A stretch of DNA of 64,000 nt from NCBI GenBank assembly GCA_001704765.1, contig MBFK01000066.1:1-64000 (forward strand), written 5' to 3'. This document shows positions 26,600 through 36,092 of the stretch, piece after piece (the first letter of the stretch is position 1; every line of letters starts with the position of its first letter). Both the position numbers and the translations under genes were made by a program. The notes under the pieces are model-generated. The model worked only from the letters and a program-made list of their open reading frames with translations, did no database searches and had not been told where the DNA came from. This stretch comes from Sinorhizobium shofinae (lineage in GTDB: Bacteria; Pseudomonadota; Alphaproteobacteria; Rhizobiales; Rhizobiaceae).

Positions 26600-27928
26600 T
26601 CAAAAGCTGCCCTTGCCGGGGTACCAGTTCGTTCCCGCGAGCGGTACTTGCGCCATGGCTGCGGCTTCCATCGTCAGTGCGCAAAGATCCTCCGGCTCGA
26701 GGTTGTGCAGGTGGTTCTTGCCGCAGGCACGCGCGATAGTCTGAGCCTCGAGCGTCATCACCTTCAGATAGTTGGCGAGCCGCCGTCCCGCCGCGATCGG
26801 GTCGAGGCGCTTCATCAGTTCGGGGTCCTGGGTCGTGATGCCCGCCGGATCCTTGCCTTCGTGCCAGTCGTCATAGGCACCGGCCGTCGTGCCGAGCTTC
26901 TGGTATTCCTCTTCCCAGTGCGGGTCGTTGTCGCCGATCGCGACCAGAGCCGCCGTGCCAATGGCAACCGCATCGGCTCCGAGCGCCAGCGCCTTGGCGA
27001 CGTCCGCGCCCGAGCGAATGCCGCCGGAAACGATGAGCTGGACCTTGCGGTGCATGCCGAGGTCCTGCAACGCCTGAACGGCAGGGCGAATGCAGGCAAG
27101 CGTCGGCATGCCGACATTTTCAATGAAGACGTCCTGCGTCGCCGCGGTTCCGCCCTGCATACCGTCGAGCACGACGACATCGGCGCCGGCTTTCACCGCA
27201 AGCGCCGTGTCGTAATAGGGCCGCGCGCCACCGACCTTGACGTAGATCGGCTTTTCCCAGTCGGTGATCTCGCGCAGCTCGAGGATCTTGATTTCCAGAT
27301 CGTCCGGCCCGGTCCAGTCAGGATGGCGGCAGGCAGAACGCTGGTCGATGCCCTTCGGCAGGTTGCGCATGTTGGCGACGCGGTCGGAAATCTTCTGGCC
27401 GAGCAGCATGCCGCCGCCGCCGGGCTTGGCGCCCTGCCCGACCACGACCTCGATCGCATCGGCCCGGCGCAGATCCTTCGGGTTCATCCCGTAGCGCGAC
27501 GGCAGGTACTGATAGACCAGCGTCTGAGAGTGGCCGCGCTCCTCATCCGTCATGCCGCCGTCGCCGGTAGTCGTCGAGGTGCCGGAAATTGTCGCGCCGC
27601 GGCCGAGCGCTTCCTTGGCGGGGCCGGACAGCGCCCCGAAGCTCATGCCGGCGATGGTGATCGGGATCTTCAGATGGATCGGTTTCTTGGCGTAGCGCGT
27701 GCCGAGAACGACTGAGGTATCGCATTTCTCGCGATAGCCTTCGAGCGGGTAGCGAGAGATCGACGCGCCGAGGAAGAGAAGATCGTCGAAATGCGGCACC
27801 TTGCGCTTGGTGCCAGCACCTCGGATATCATAGATGCCGGTCGCAGCTGCGCGGCGGATTTCTGCAAGTGTGTAGTCGTCAAAGGTCGCGGACTTGCGCG
27901 GCGGGGTATAAGGATTGTGGTAGCTCAT
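26600..27928 (-). CDS. mgsC: N-methylglutamate synthase, FMN-domain subunit
   Basis: 442 aa, homologous to the central FMN/Fe-S domain of glutamate synthase (GlxD-like). Forms N-methylglutamate from gamma-glutamylmethylamide and 2-oxoglutarate together with MgsA and MgsB. Motifs: ITIAGMSFGALSGPAKEALG, LDGMQGGTAATQDVFIENVG and the phosphate-binding SGGIRSGADVAKALALGADA. AAGGGAA precedes the ATG; gaps are 15 bp to mgsB and 73 bp to the gmaS start. A standard gltB is about 1500 aa, so the split-subunit form is diagnostic. Confidence 0.92.
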   Translation of the reverse strand: MSYHNPYTPPRKSATFDDYTLAEIRRAAATGIYDIRGAGTKRKVPHFDDLLFLGASISRYPLEGYREKCDTSVVLGTRYAKKPIHLKIPITIAGMSFGALSGPAKEALGRGATISGTSTTTGDGGMTDEERGHSQTLVYQYLPSRYGMNPKDLRRADAIEVVVGQGAKPGGGGMLLGQKISDRVANMRNLPKGIDQRSACRHPDWTGPDDLEIKILELREITDWEKPIYVKVGGARPYYDTALAVKAGADVVVLDGMQGGTAATQDVFIENVGMPTLACIRPAVQALQDLGMHRKVQLIVSGGIRSGADVAKALALGADAVAIGTAALVAIGDNDPHWEEEYQKLGTTAGAYDDWHEGKDPAGITTQDPELMKRLDPIAAGRRLANYLKVMTLEAQTIARACGKNHLHNLEPEDLCALTMEAAAMAQVPLAGTNWYPGKGSF

Positions 27929-27943
27929 AATGTTCCCTTGCCT

Positions 27944-28630
27944 TTAGTACGCGTCGGCGTTGTCGATGTTGAAATTGTAGAGCTTGCGGGCCGAGCCGTA
28001 GCGCGTGAACTCTTCCGGTCGGACATCCTTGACGCCGGCCTTTTCCAGGAGCTCGGCCAGCTTTTGCAGATGCTCCGGACGCATCTCCTTCTCGATGCAA
28101 TCGGCCCCGAGGCTCTTGACCGTGCCGCGCACGAAAAGCTTGGCTTCATAGAGGCTGTCGCCTAGCGCATCGCCCGCATCACCGAGCACGACGAGGTGGC
28201 CGGATTGGCCCATGAACGCCGACATATGACCTATATTGCCATGAACGACGATATCGATGCCCTTCATCGAGATGCCGCAACGCGAGGCCGCATTGCCTTT
28301 GATGACCAGCAGGCCACCGCGTCCGGTCGCGCCGGCATATTGCGAGGCGTCGCCTTCGATAACGACCGTGCCGGACATCATGTTTTGGGCGACGCCCGGC
28401 CCCGCCGAGCCATGAACCGTTATGGTTCCGCCGTCATTCATACCGGCGCAGTAGTAGCCGACGGAGCCGTTTACGTCGACGCTGACGGGGCCGTCAATGC
28501 CCACGGCGACCGCGTGGCTGCCGCGGGGATTGGCGACTTCGTAGGTGAGGTCGTTCGAGCCCCGCTGAATATTATGGAGGGCCTTATTGAGTTCACGCAG
28601 TGGCGTGGTGGCGAGATCAATAACAGGCAT
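27944..28630 (-). CDS. mgsB: N-methylglutamate synthase, GXGXG-domain subunit
   Basis: 228 aa from the ATG at 28630 (AAGGA upstream); a longer frame to a TTG at 28672 is less likely. Homologous to the C-terminal right-handed beta-helix of glutamate synthase with repeated Gly motifs (YCAGMNDGGTITVHGSAGPG, GGLLVIKGNAASRCG, GDAGDALGDSLYEAKLFVRG). Structural subunit linking the amidotransferase MgsA and the FMN subunit MgsC. GlxC in rhizobial nomenclature. Confidence 0.9.
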   Translation of the reverse strand: MPVIDLATTPLRELNKALHNIQRGSNDLTYEVANPRGSHAVAVGIDGPVSVDVNGSVGYYCAGMNDGGTITVHGSAGPGVAQNMMSGTVVIEGDASQYAGATGRGGLLVIKGNAASRCGISMKGIDIVVHGNIGHMSAFMGQSGHLVVLGDAGDALGDSLYEAKLFVRGTVKSLGADCIEKEMRPEHLQKLAELLEKAGVKDVRPEEFTRYGSARKLYNFNIDNADAY

Positions 28631-28668
28631 ATTTGAACAATCCTTGGAAAGTGCGCGGAAGATACCCG

Positions 28669-29574
28669 TCAAGCGGCCTTTTGGTGATCCCAGAAGTAGA
28701 CGGTCGCGGGCTCCGGCTCCCAGACGCGCGCGCTCTCGATGCCCGGCAGGTTGACGAGTGCCCGGTATTCGGAACCGAAGGCGACATACCGATCCGTCTC
28801 GGCCATGACCGCCGGCTTGCAGGCGATCGGGTCACGCACGACGCCGAAGCCGGACTTGGTGCCAACGACGAAGGTGAAAAAGCCGTCGAGATCGTCGAGC
28901 GCGCTTGTTAGTGCCTGGCCGAGATCCTTGCCCTTGGCCATTTCCGCCGTCAGGTAGGCGGCAGCGACTTCCGAGTCGTTCTGCGTCTCGAAGGTCATTC
29001 CCTCGCGGATCAGTTCTCGGCGCAGATTATTGTGGTTCGACAGCGAACCGTTATGCACAAGGCACTGGTCCGACCCGGTGGAGAATGGGTGTGCGCCGAG
29101 CGTTGTCACGGCCGATTCCGTAGCCATGCGGGTATGGCCGATACCATGCGAACCGCTCATGGATCGAACAGCGAAGCGGGCCACGACATCCTTCGGCAGA
29201 CCCACCTCCTTGTAGATCTCGACGCTGTCGCCAGAGCCCATGATGCGCACATCCGGGCGAATGGCGGCGAGAATGGAACGAACATCCGCGAGCCTGGCGG
29301 CCGCAATCGCGATAACTGCATGGGTGCTCTTGAGGGCGACGCGTGCCGGCAGACCTGCTTCAGCGAGGTCCCGTTCAAGGTCAGCGAAATCGATGTCAGG
29401 TTTCGCCGACTGGATCGTTACCTTCGCCTTGCCCTCGGTAGCCGGGCCATAGATGGCTATGCCGGCCGAGTCTGGGCCTCGATCCGTCATGGTGATCAGC
29501 ATGTCCGAAAGCAGCTGACCAAGCTGTGGCTCAAGCCTGCTGTCTTTCAGAAACAAACCAACAATGCCGCACAT
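28669..29574 (-). CDS. mgsA: N-methylglutamate synthase, class II amidotransferase-like subunit
   Basis: 301 aa from the ATG at 29574, chosen because it makes Cys2 the N-terminal nucleophile (MCGIVGLFLKD) and has GGAGGG eight bases upstream. Ntn-type glutamine amidotransferase fold: GIGHTRMATES and HPFSTGSDQCLVHNGSLSNH. In this pathway it transfers methylamine, rather than ammonia, released from gamma-glutamylmethylamide. First gene of the transcript mgsA-mgsB-mgsC-gmaS-purU. GlxB in rhizobial nomenclature. Confidence 0.92.
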   Translation of the reverse strand: MCGIVGLFLKDSRLEPQLGQLLSDMLITMTDRGPDSAGIAIYGPATEGKAKVTIQSAKPDIDFADLERDLAEAGLPARVALKSTHAVIAIAAARLADVRSILAAIRPDVRIMGSGDSVEIYKEVGLPKDVVARFAVRSMSGSHGIGHTRMATESAVTTLGAHPFSTGSDQCLVHNGSLSNHNNLRRELIREGMTFETQNDSEVAAAYLTAEMAKGKDLGQALTSALDDLDGFFTFVVGTKSGFGVVRDPIACKPAVMAETDRYVAFGSEYRALVNLPGIESARVWEPEPATVYFWDHQKAA

Positions 29575-29956
29575 CGCGTAGTCCCTCCGTTCGTGCATGA
29601 AAATAGTGGTACCACGCCGCCGTGCAGCAATCAACTGTGAAGAATATTTTTTTCTTTTTAGGCAATAAATATAGCCGCGACAGAGCTCGCCCGAATGGCA
29701 GGCCGCCCTCCTCTCTCCAGCAAATAGAGGAGTTCCATGCCGTCCTGCTGGGATGAGGAAAGACGTCGGATGTCGTCATGGCAAGTGATCAGCTAGCGCA
29801 CGACTGCGACGCCGAGATATTGTTGTGATATATCCGGGCGAACCATACCAATGGCATGCACTCGTGCTCAGGCTCGCCGAAGAACTTCTGGCGCGGTAAG
29901 CGATGTCGTACATGGCCCGCGCATGGCGGGCGGGCTCTTACCCACAAAAATGAAGA
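29575..29956. promoter_or_regulatory. mgsA upstream region
   Basis: About 380 bases between the mgsA start and the 3' end of the AraC-type gene, without a supported ORF. An AT-rich segment at 29640-29680 contains, on the minus strand, TTGCCTAAAAAG, AGAAAAAAATAT (29644-29655) and the GGC-N10-GCC sequence (29661-29676). All resemble elements upstream of the permease operon at 20394-20444. The mgs promoter probably lies here. Confidence 0.45.
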
Positions 29957-30928
29957 TTATGCTCTACTACGGCGACGCAGGCTTCCCGGTGTCTCCGAAA
30001 ACAAGCGCTTGAACGCGTTCGAAAAATGTGCGGGGCTGGAAAAACCGGTGGCATAGCCGATCTCCGGAATGGAGAGCGGACTCTGCTGCAAGAGCCGGCG
30101 GGCATGGCGCAGCCGAATCTCGCGGTACGTCTCGAGAAAGCCGGCTCCGCGATGTTCCTTGAAGAGCCGATCGAGATGCCGCGGGCTGACCCCGGCTAAC
30201 CGAGCCATGGCGGCCCGGTCGAGTGGCCGTTCGATCGCCGTTTCCATCTTCTCGAGAACCGTAAGCAGGGCAGGATGATTGGTCCCGAACCGCTCCGCGA
30301 CCGAACCGCGCTGCGGCGCTGCCGGCTCGGCGACGGCCGCGTGCAGATACCAATCGCTTACCCGGCGGGCAAAATCGGCCCCTAGCCGCTCGGCGATCAT
30401 CGCATGCATCATGTCGAGCGGCGCCACCCCGCCGCCACAGGTGGCAACTCCACCATCGAGCACGAATCGCGCGTGTCGGGGGTTGAGATGCGGAAAGGCT
30501 TCCTTCAGCGCAGGGGCGTGTTCCCAGTGAATTGTGAAGTCGCGATTGTCGAGTAGCCCCGCAGCGGCCAGCACAAAGGCTCCGCTCGATATGCCGCCGA
30601 TCCGAACACCGAGGCGCGATAGCCGCCGGAGCGTGGTGTGCGACGCAGACGTGTCCGCCCAGTCGGCTGGCTCGCCGCCCGCACAGACGAAGACGGTATG
30701 GCAGGTTTCTCCCTCGCTCTCCAGATCCCCACAGCCGATCGACACGCCGGAGGATGAAGTGACGGTCCCTTTCTCCTGCGCGAGTGGGACGATTTGGTAG
30801 AGCGTTCGGCCGGCGAGAAGATTGGCCGCACGCAGCGGCTCGGTCGCCGACGCGTAGCTCATCAGCGCGAAGTTTCGAACCAGCAGAAAGCCGATTCTCT
30901 GAATGTTCTTGCTGTCGGAAGATGCCAT
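29957..30928 (-). CDS. glxA: AraC-family regulator with GATase1/DJ-1-like sensor domain
   Basis: 323 aa. N-terminal DJ-1/PfpI-like domain at about residues 8-190 (FVCAGGEPADW; elbow GISSGAFVLAAAG, where the usual Cys is Ser, so it is probably a non-catalytic ligand sensor). C-terminal two-HTH AraC domain at about 220-320 (MARLAGVSPRHLDRLFKEH and SIPEIGYATGFSSPAHFSNA). Same architecture as regulators of choline, carnitine and other amine catabolism. Divergent from mgdA and upstream of mgsA, it is the best candidate activator of both methylamine transcripts. The glxA name follows the rhizobial glx cluster. Confidence 0.88.
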   Translation of the reverse strand: MASSDSKNIQRIGFLLVRNFALMSYASATEPLRAANLLAGRTLYQIVPLAQEKGTVTSSSGVSIGCGDLESEGETCHTVFVCAGGEPADWADTSASHTTLRRLSRLGVRIGGISSGAFVLAAAGLLDNRDFTIHWEHAPALKEAFPHLNPRHARFVLDGGVATCGGGVAPLDMMHAMIAERLGADFARRVSDWYLHAAVAEPAAPQRGSVAERFGTNHPALLTVLEKMETAIERPLDRAAMARLAGVSPRHLDRLFKEHRGAGFLETYREIRLRHARRLLQQSPLSIPEIGYATGFSSPAHFSNAFKRLFSETPGSLRRRSRA

Positions 30929-31023
30929 GCCCGATTCTTACATCAGGATGTCCTATATTTGCAACGTAATGGGCGATTCAGATGCTAACTTGCCCTGGTA
31001 GGACTTCTTATGGGGCGGCATCC

Positions 31024-32274
31024 ATGCGCTACTCTGCACTTTCCATCCTTCTCAATGGCCTGCGCGGCAATCGGAACTGGACGCCTGCGTGGCGCCAGCC
31101 CGACCCGAAGCTGCATTACGACGTGATCATCGTCGGCGGCGGTGGTCATGGCCTTGCGACGGCCTACTACCTCGCCAAGGAATTCGGCATCACCAATGTC
31201 GCGGTGCTGGAAAAGAATTACATCGGCTCGGGCAATGTCGGCCGCAACACGACCATCATCCGCTCCAACTACCTGCTTCCCGGCAACAATCCGTTTTACG
31301 AGCTCTCCATGAAGCTCTGGGAGGGGCTGGAGCAGGATTTCAACTTCAACGCCATGGTCTCGCAGCGTGGCGTTCTCAACCTTTATCATTCCGACGCCCA
31401 GCGCGACGCCTACACGCGGCGCGGCAATGCGATGCGGCTGCACGGCGTGGACGCTGAACTCCTCGATCGGGCGGCCGTGCGCAGGATGCTGCCCTTCCTC
31501 GATTTCGACAATGCCCGCTTCCCGATCCAGGGTGGCTTGCTGCAGCGGCGCGGCGGCACGGTGCGTCACGATGCCGTCGCCTGGGGCTATGCGCGCGGCG
31601 CTGACAGGCGCGGCGTCGACATCATCCAGAATTGCGAAGTGACCGGGATACGGCGGGAAAACGGGCGTGTCACCGGCGTCGAGACGAGCCGAGGCTTCAT
31701 CGGCTGCGGAAAGCTGGCGCTCGCCGCCGCCGGCAATTCATCGCGGGTCGCCGAGATGGCGGAAATCCGCCTGCCGATCGAAAGCCACGTGCTGCAGGCC
31801 TTCGTGTCGGAGGGGCTGAAGCCCTTCATCGACGGGGTAGTCACTTTCGGAGCCGGGCATTTCTACGTTTCGCAATCCGACAAAGGTGGTCTCGTCTTCG
31901 GTGGCGACCTCGACGGCTACAACTCTTACGCCCAGCGCGGCAACCTCGCGACGGTCGAACATGTGGCGGAAGCCGGCAAGGCGATGATCCCGGCCCTGTC
32001 ACGCGTGCGCGTGCTGCGCTCCTGGGGCGGCATCATGGACATGAGCATGGACGGCTCGCCGATCATTGACCGCACCCACATCGACAATCTCTATCTGAAC
32101 GCCGGCTGGTGCTATGGGGGTTTCAAGGCCACCCCTGCCTCGGGGTTCTGCTTCGCGCATCTTATCGCCCGAGGCACCCCGCAAAAGACTGCCGCAGCCT
32201 TTCGTCTCGACCGTTTTGAGCGCGGCTTCCTCATCGACGAAAAGGGGCAAGGCGCCCAGCCCAATCTTCACTGA
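31024..32274 (+). CDS. mgdA: N-methylglutamate dehydrogenase subunit A (sarcosine oxidase beta-like)
   Basis: 416 aa from the ATG at 31024 (GGGGCGG upstream); the frame opens 14 codons earlier. FAD-dependent amine-oxidase subunit with the dinucleotide motif DVIIVGGGGHGLATAYYLAK and GSGNVGRNTTIIRSNY. The His in RHDAVAWG corresponds by family knowledge to the covalent-flavin site of heterotetrameric sarcosine oxidase. Oxidises N-methylglutamate to glutamate and a C1 unit. soxB is the homologous alternative; gmaS/mgs linkage favours mgdA. Confidence 0.9.
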   Translation: MRYSALSILLNGLRGNRNWTPAWRQPDPKLHYDVIIVGGGGHGLATAYYLAKEFGITNVAVLEKNYIGSGNVGRNTTIIRSNYLLPGNNPFYELSMKLWEGLEQDFNFNAMVSQRGVLNLYHSDAQRDAYTRRGNAMRLHGVDAELLDRAAVRRMLPFLDFDNARFPIQGGLLQRRGGTVRHDAVAWGYARGADRRGVDIIQNCEVTGIRRENGRVTGVETSRGFIGCGKLALAAAGNSSRVAEMAEIRLPIESHVLQAFVSEGLKPFIDGVVTFGAGHFYVSQSDKGGLVFGGDLDGYNSYAQRGNLATVEHVAEAGKAMIPALSRVRVLRSWGGIMDMSMDGSPIIDRTHIDNLYLNAGWCYGGFKATPASGFCFAHLIARGTPQKTAAAFRLDRFERGFLIDEKGQGAQPNLH

Positions 32275-32299
32275 TTTCGCGGACCAAGGAACATCCGAA

Positions 32300-32578
32300 A
32301 TGGCAAGTCTCGTGCCCTGCCCGAATTGCGGGAGAAGACCCAAAGAAGAATTCACAATCAAGGGCGCAGCCCTGTCGCGTCCGGCGCCTGGCGCGGACGC
32401 CGCCGATTGGTTCAACTACGTCTATCTGCGCGACAACCCGCGCGGTACCTATGAGGAATACTGGCACCATACTTCCGGTTGCCGCCGCTGGCTTGTTTTG
32501 ACCCGGCACACCCTGACGCATGAGGTTGCGGCCTGTCGCGATGCGGCTGACGGCTCCCAATTGGAGGGAGGCGCATGA
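32300..32578 (+). CDS. mgdB: N-methylglutamate dehydrogenase subunit B (sarcosine oxidase delta-like)
   Basis: 92 aa, family length. Small zinc-binding subunit: Cys ligands in PCPNCGRRP and the distal HHTSGCRRW. Sits between the flavin subunit and the large subunit; its stop overlaps the mgdC start by 4 bases (ATGA), indicating translational coupling. Homologous to SoxD. Confidence 0.9.
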   Translation: MASLVPCPNCGRRPKEEFTIKGAALSRPAPGADAADWFNYVYLRDNPRGTYEEYWHHTSGCRRWLVLTRHTLTHEVAACRDAADGSQLEGGA

Positions 32579-35538
32579 GTTCCTATCGTTTGCCGAAGCG
32601 CGGCCTTGTCGATCACAACGCGCCACTTTCTTTCACCTTCGACGACAGGTCGATGCAGGGGCTCGAAGGCGACACGCTCGCCTCCGCGCTGCTCGCCAAC
32701 GGGCAGATGCTCGTCGGCCGCAGCTTCAAATATCACCGGCCGCGCGGCATCCTGACGGCGGGCGCCGCCGAACCGAATGCTTTGGTTACCGTCGGTCGGC
32801 GTGGTCGGACGGAACCGAACACCCGCGCCACAGTGCAGGAGCTCTATGAAGGCCTGGAGGCGCAGAGCCAGAACCGCTGGCCATCGCTCAACTTCGACGT
32901 CGGCGCACTGAACGGCCTCATGTCACCCTTCCTCGGCGCCGGCTTCTACTACAAGACCTTCATGTGGCCGGCGCCGCTCTGGGAGAAGCTTTACGAGCCG
33001 TTCATCCGCCGGGCCGCTGGCCTCGGCAAGGCAAGCTACGAAGCAGATCCCGATGCTTATGAGAAGAGCTGGGCGCATTGCGATCTGCTCGTCATTGGCG
33101 GCGGTCCGACGGGGCTTGCCGCCGCGCTAACCGCCGGCCGCGCTGGTGCACGGGTTATTCTCGTCGACGAGGGCTCGCTGCCTGGCGGTTCGCTCTTGTT
33201 CGACACGGCGACGATCGACGGCAGAGCGGCCGCTGATTTCGCGCGCGACACGAGCGCCGAACTACAGTCGATGGCGAACGTCCGGGTGATGACCAGGACG
33301 ACTGCCTTCGGCTGGTACGACGGCAATGTCTTCGGCGCGGTCGAGCGGGTGCAGAAACACGTGCGCGATCCCGCGAGCCATCTGCCGGTCGAGCGCCTAT
33401 GGCGCATAGTCGCGAGACAGGCACTACTCGCGACCGGCGCGGAAGAGCGCCCGCTCGTCTTCGGCGGCAATGACCGTCCGGGCGTGATGATGGCAAGCGC
33501 CATGCGCACCTATCTCAACCGCTATGGCGTCGCGCCAGGCAAGGCGACCGCTATCTTCACCACCAACGACAGCGGCTATGGTTTGGCGCGCGATCTCGAG
33601 GCAGCCGGCGTCGATGTCGTTGCCATCATCGACAGCCGGCCGGCGGCCGGTGTGGAGTACCGCGGCAAGGCACGCCTGATCCGAGAGGCGGTCGTTTGCG
33701 GGACGAAAGGCCGCAAGGCGATCTCGGCGATCGAAGTTCACCGCGACGGCCGAACGGAAACGATCGCGGTCGACGCGCTCGCCATGGCGGGCGGCTTCAG
33801 CCCGATCGTCCATCTCGCCTGCCACAGGGGCGGCAAGCCCATCTGGTCCGCAGAAAAGGCGGCCTTCCTTGCCCCCGAGGGCTTGAAAGGCCTCGGCCTT
33901 GCCGGCGCCGCCGCAGCGACGACGGAGCTCGCTGCCTGCCTCGGAGAAGGTGCAGCCCAAGCCAAAGCCATTGTCAAAGAGCTCGGTTTGTCGTGCCCGC
34001 CAGTTGCCCTTCCGAAGGTCGAGGGAGACGAAGGGATAGATTCCTCAAAGCCGCTGTGGTCAATCCCCGGTGTCAAGGGCAAAGCCTTCGTCGATTTCCA
34101 GAACGACGTGCATCTCAAGGATATTGGCCTCGCCGTCCGCGAAGGCTACAGCCATGTGGAGCTTGCCAAGCGCTACACCACCAGCGGCATGGCCACAGAC
34201 CAGGGAAAGCTTTCGAACGTCAATGCGATCGGGCTGATCGCCAAGGCGCGCGGCGTCTCGCCCGCCGAAGTCGGTACAACGACGTTCCGCCCTTTCTATA
34301 CGCCGGTATCCTTCGGTGCGCTGACCGGCCCGCATACGGGTCATCATTTCCAGCCGGTCCGCAAGTCGCCGCTGCACGACTGGGCAAAGAAGCACGGCGC
34401 CGTCTTTGTGGAAACCGGTCTCTGGTATCGTTCCTCCTGGTTTCCGCGGAGCGGCGAACGAACTTGGCGGGAAAGTGTCGACCGAGAAGTGCTGAACGTG
34501 CGGAAGAATGCCGGCCTCTGTGACGTCTCAATGCTCGGCAAGATCGAGATCTCGGGCAGCGACGCCGCCGAATTCCTGAACCGCGTCTATTGCAACGCCT
34601 TCCTCAAGCTTGCCGTCGGCAAGGCGCGTTACGGGCTCATGCTGCGCGAAGACGGCATGATCTATGACGACGGCACGACAAGCCGTCTCGAGGAAAATCG
34701 CTTTTTCATGACGACGACGACTGCCTATGCGGCCGGCGTCATGAACCACCTCGAATTCTGCGCGCAGGCACTCTGGCCGGAACTGGACGTGCGTCTCGCC
34801 TCCATCACCGACCAGTGGGCGCAGATGGCGATTGCCGGGCCGAAGGCACGCATAATCCTGCAGAAGATCGTCGACGAAGATATCTCCGACGCGGCGTTCC
34901 CCTTCCTCGCAGCGAAGGAGGTTTCGCTGTTCGGTGGCGCGCTTCACGGTTACCTCTTCCGGATTTCCTTCTCGGGTGAGCTCGCCTACGAGCTTGCGGT
35001 TCCGGCCGGCTACGGCGAAAGCGTCGCCGATGCGCTAATGGAAGCGGGAACGGCTCACGGCGTCATGCCCTACGGGCTCGAGACGCTTGGGGTTCTGCGC
35101 ATCGAGAAGGGCCATGTGACGCACAACGAGATCAACGGTACGGTCGTCCCGGCCGATCTGGGCTTCGGGAAAATGGTCTCGGCGACCAAGCCCGATTTTA
35201 TCGGCAAGGCGATGCTTCAGCGCGAGGGGCTGGCCGCGCCCGACCGGCCGCAACTGGTGGGCGTCGTGCCGCTTGACCCGAGGCAGTCGTTCCGCACCGG
35301 CTCGCATATTCTCGCCAAGGGAGCGGCGGCCACGCTCGAAAACGACGAGGGTTATGTGACCTCGAGCGCCTATTCGCCGCATATCGGATCGACCATCGCG
35401 CTGGCCCTGGTCAAGCACGGTCCCAGCCGTCACGGCGAGGAGGTGGTGGTCTGGAGCGGTCTTCACGGTGAGTCCACCGCCGCGCGTCTGTGCAATCCGG
35501 TTTTCTTCGACCCTCAGAATGAGAGGCTGCATGTCTGA
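32575..35538 (+). CDS. mgdC: N-methylglutamate dehydrogenase subunit C (sarcosine oxidase alpha-like)
   Basis: 987 aa. An N-terminal ferredoxin-like domain without cluster cysteines (residues about 15-105; HRPRGILTAGAAEPNALV) precedes an NAD-binding FAD-reductase-type domain (CDLLVIGGGPTGLAAALTAG at about 165). The C-terminal half is an aminomethyltransferase (GcvT) fold, about 595-980 (ISGSDAAEFLNRVYCN, RIEKGHVTHNEINGTV), which binds tetrahydrofolate and can capture the methyl-derived carbon as methylene-H4F. That channelling is what feeds FolD and GlyA here. Homologous to SoxA. Confidence 0.9.
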   Translation: MSSYRLPKRGLVDHNAPLSFTFDDRSMQGLEGDTLASALLANGQMLVGRSFKYHRPRGILTAGAAEPNALVTVGRRGRTEPNTRATVQELYEGLEAQSQNRWPSLNFDVGALNGLMSPFLGAGFYYKTFMWPAPLWEKLYEPFIRRAAGLGKASYEADPDAYEKSWAHCDLLVIGGGPTGLAAALTAGRAGARVILVDEGSLPGGSLLFDTATIDGRAAADFARDTSAELQSMANVRVMTRTTAFGWYDGNVFGAVERVQKHVRDPASHLPVERLWRIVARQALLATGAEERPLVFGGNDRPGVMMASAMRTYLNRYGVAPGKATAIFTTNDSGYGLARDLEAAGVDVVAIIDSRPAAGVEYRGKARLIREAVVCGTKGRKAISAIEVHRDGRTETIAVDALAMAGGFSPIVHLACHRGGKPIWSAEKAAFLAPEGLKGLGLAGAAAATTELAACLGEGAAQAKAIVKELGLSCPPVALPKVEGDEGIDSSKPLWSIPGVKGKAFVDFQNDVHLKDIGLAVREGYSHVELAKRYTTSGMATDQGKLSNVNAIGLIAKARGVSPAEVGTTTFRPFYTPVSFGALTGPHTGHHFQPVRKSPLHDWAKKHGAVFVETGLWYRSSWFPRSGERTWRESVDREVLNVRKNAGLCDVSMLGKIEISGSDAAEFLNRVYCNAFLKLAVGKARYGLMLREDGMIYDDGTTSRLEENRFFMTTTTAYAAGVMNHLEFCAQALWPELDVRLASITDQWAQMAIAGPKARIILQKIVDEDISDAAFPFLAAKEVSLFGGALHGYLFRISFSGELAYELAVPAGYGESVADALMEAGTAHGVMPYGLETLGVLRIEKGHVTHNEINGTVVPADLGFGKMVSATKPDFIGKAMLQREGLAAPDRPQLVGVVPLDPRQSFRTGSHILAKGAAATLENDEGYVTSSAYSPHIGSTIALALVKHGPSRHGEEVVVWSGLHGESTAARLCNPVFFDPQNERLHV

Positions 35539-36064
35539 ATTCCGACCAATCCTTCGCCCGGTTCTTGGCACCAAGCAGACGGTTTCGTCCGCCACTCTCA
35601 AGCTCTCGCCACTGCCGGAAGGCACAATCATCCATGTGCTCGCCCGGCCGGGAGAAGAGGATATCGTGCCCTTCCTCGGCAGTCTTGCCAAAGCGGCCCA
35701 GCACGCGGTGCGCCCGGTCTCGCCCGGCCACTGGTTCATAGTCGGCGAAGAGCCGATGCCCCATCAGGAGGTGAAGAGCCTCTTTGCCGCTCTCGAACCG
35801 CGCGCCACCGGCGTCGATCAGAGCCACGGCCGCGTGCGCATCCGGATCGAGGGAAAGATGGCGTCCCGTGCGCTTTCGAAAGGCACGGGACTCGATCTTG
35901 ATCCGTCCGCGTTCCCGGTCGGGCAATCCGCGGTGACACTGATTGGCCATATCGCAGCCCACATTACCCGCGTCGGCTCGGAGGCCTTCGAGATCATCGT
36001 GCTGCGCGGCTTTGCGGAAACCCTCTGGGACGATCTTGCCCGGATGAGCCTCGAATTTTGTTGA
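35531..36064 (+). CDS. mgdD: N-methylglutamate dehydrogenase subunit D (sarcosine oxidase gamma-like)
   Basis: 177 aa from the ATG at 35531, overlapping the mgdC stop by 8 bases. SoxG-like: [12 protein letters not shown] and a typical C-terminal segment [20 protein letters not shown], ending [17 protein letters not shown]. Non-catalytic subunit with a GcvT-like half fold. Closes the mgdABCD set; folD follows after 28 bp. Confidence 0.88.
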   Translation: MSEFRPILRPVLGTKQTVSSATLKLSPLPEGTIIHVLARPGEEDIVPFLGSLAKAAQHAVRPVSPGHWFIVGEEPMPHQEVKSLFAALEPRATGVDQSHGRVRIRIEGKMASRALSKGTGLDLDPSAFPVGQSAVTLIGHIAAHITRVGSEAFEIIVLRGFAETLWDDLARMSLEFC

Positions 36065-36092
36065 ACTCCCATTTTCCTTTCAAGAGGCGAAC

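Noticed and set aside
25411..26739. 442-aa plus-strand open frame over gmaS
   Set aside because: Shadow of the strongly supported gmaS/mgsC genes on the other strand; Val/Arg/His-rich antisense composition, no ribosome-binding site, no domain.
30982..36064. Heterotetrameric sarcosine oxidase (soxBDAG)
   Set aside because: Homologous and not excluded by sequence alone, but linkage to gmaS, mgsABC, folD and purU makes N-methylglutamate dehydrogenase the better reading.
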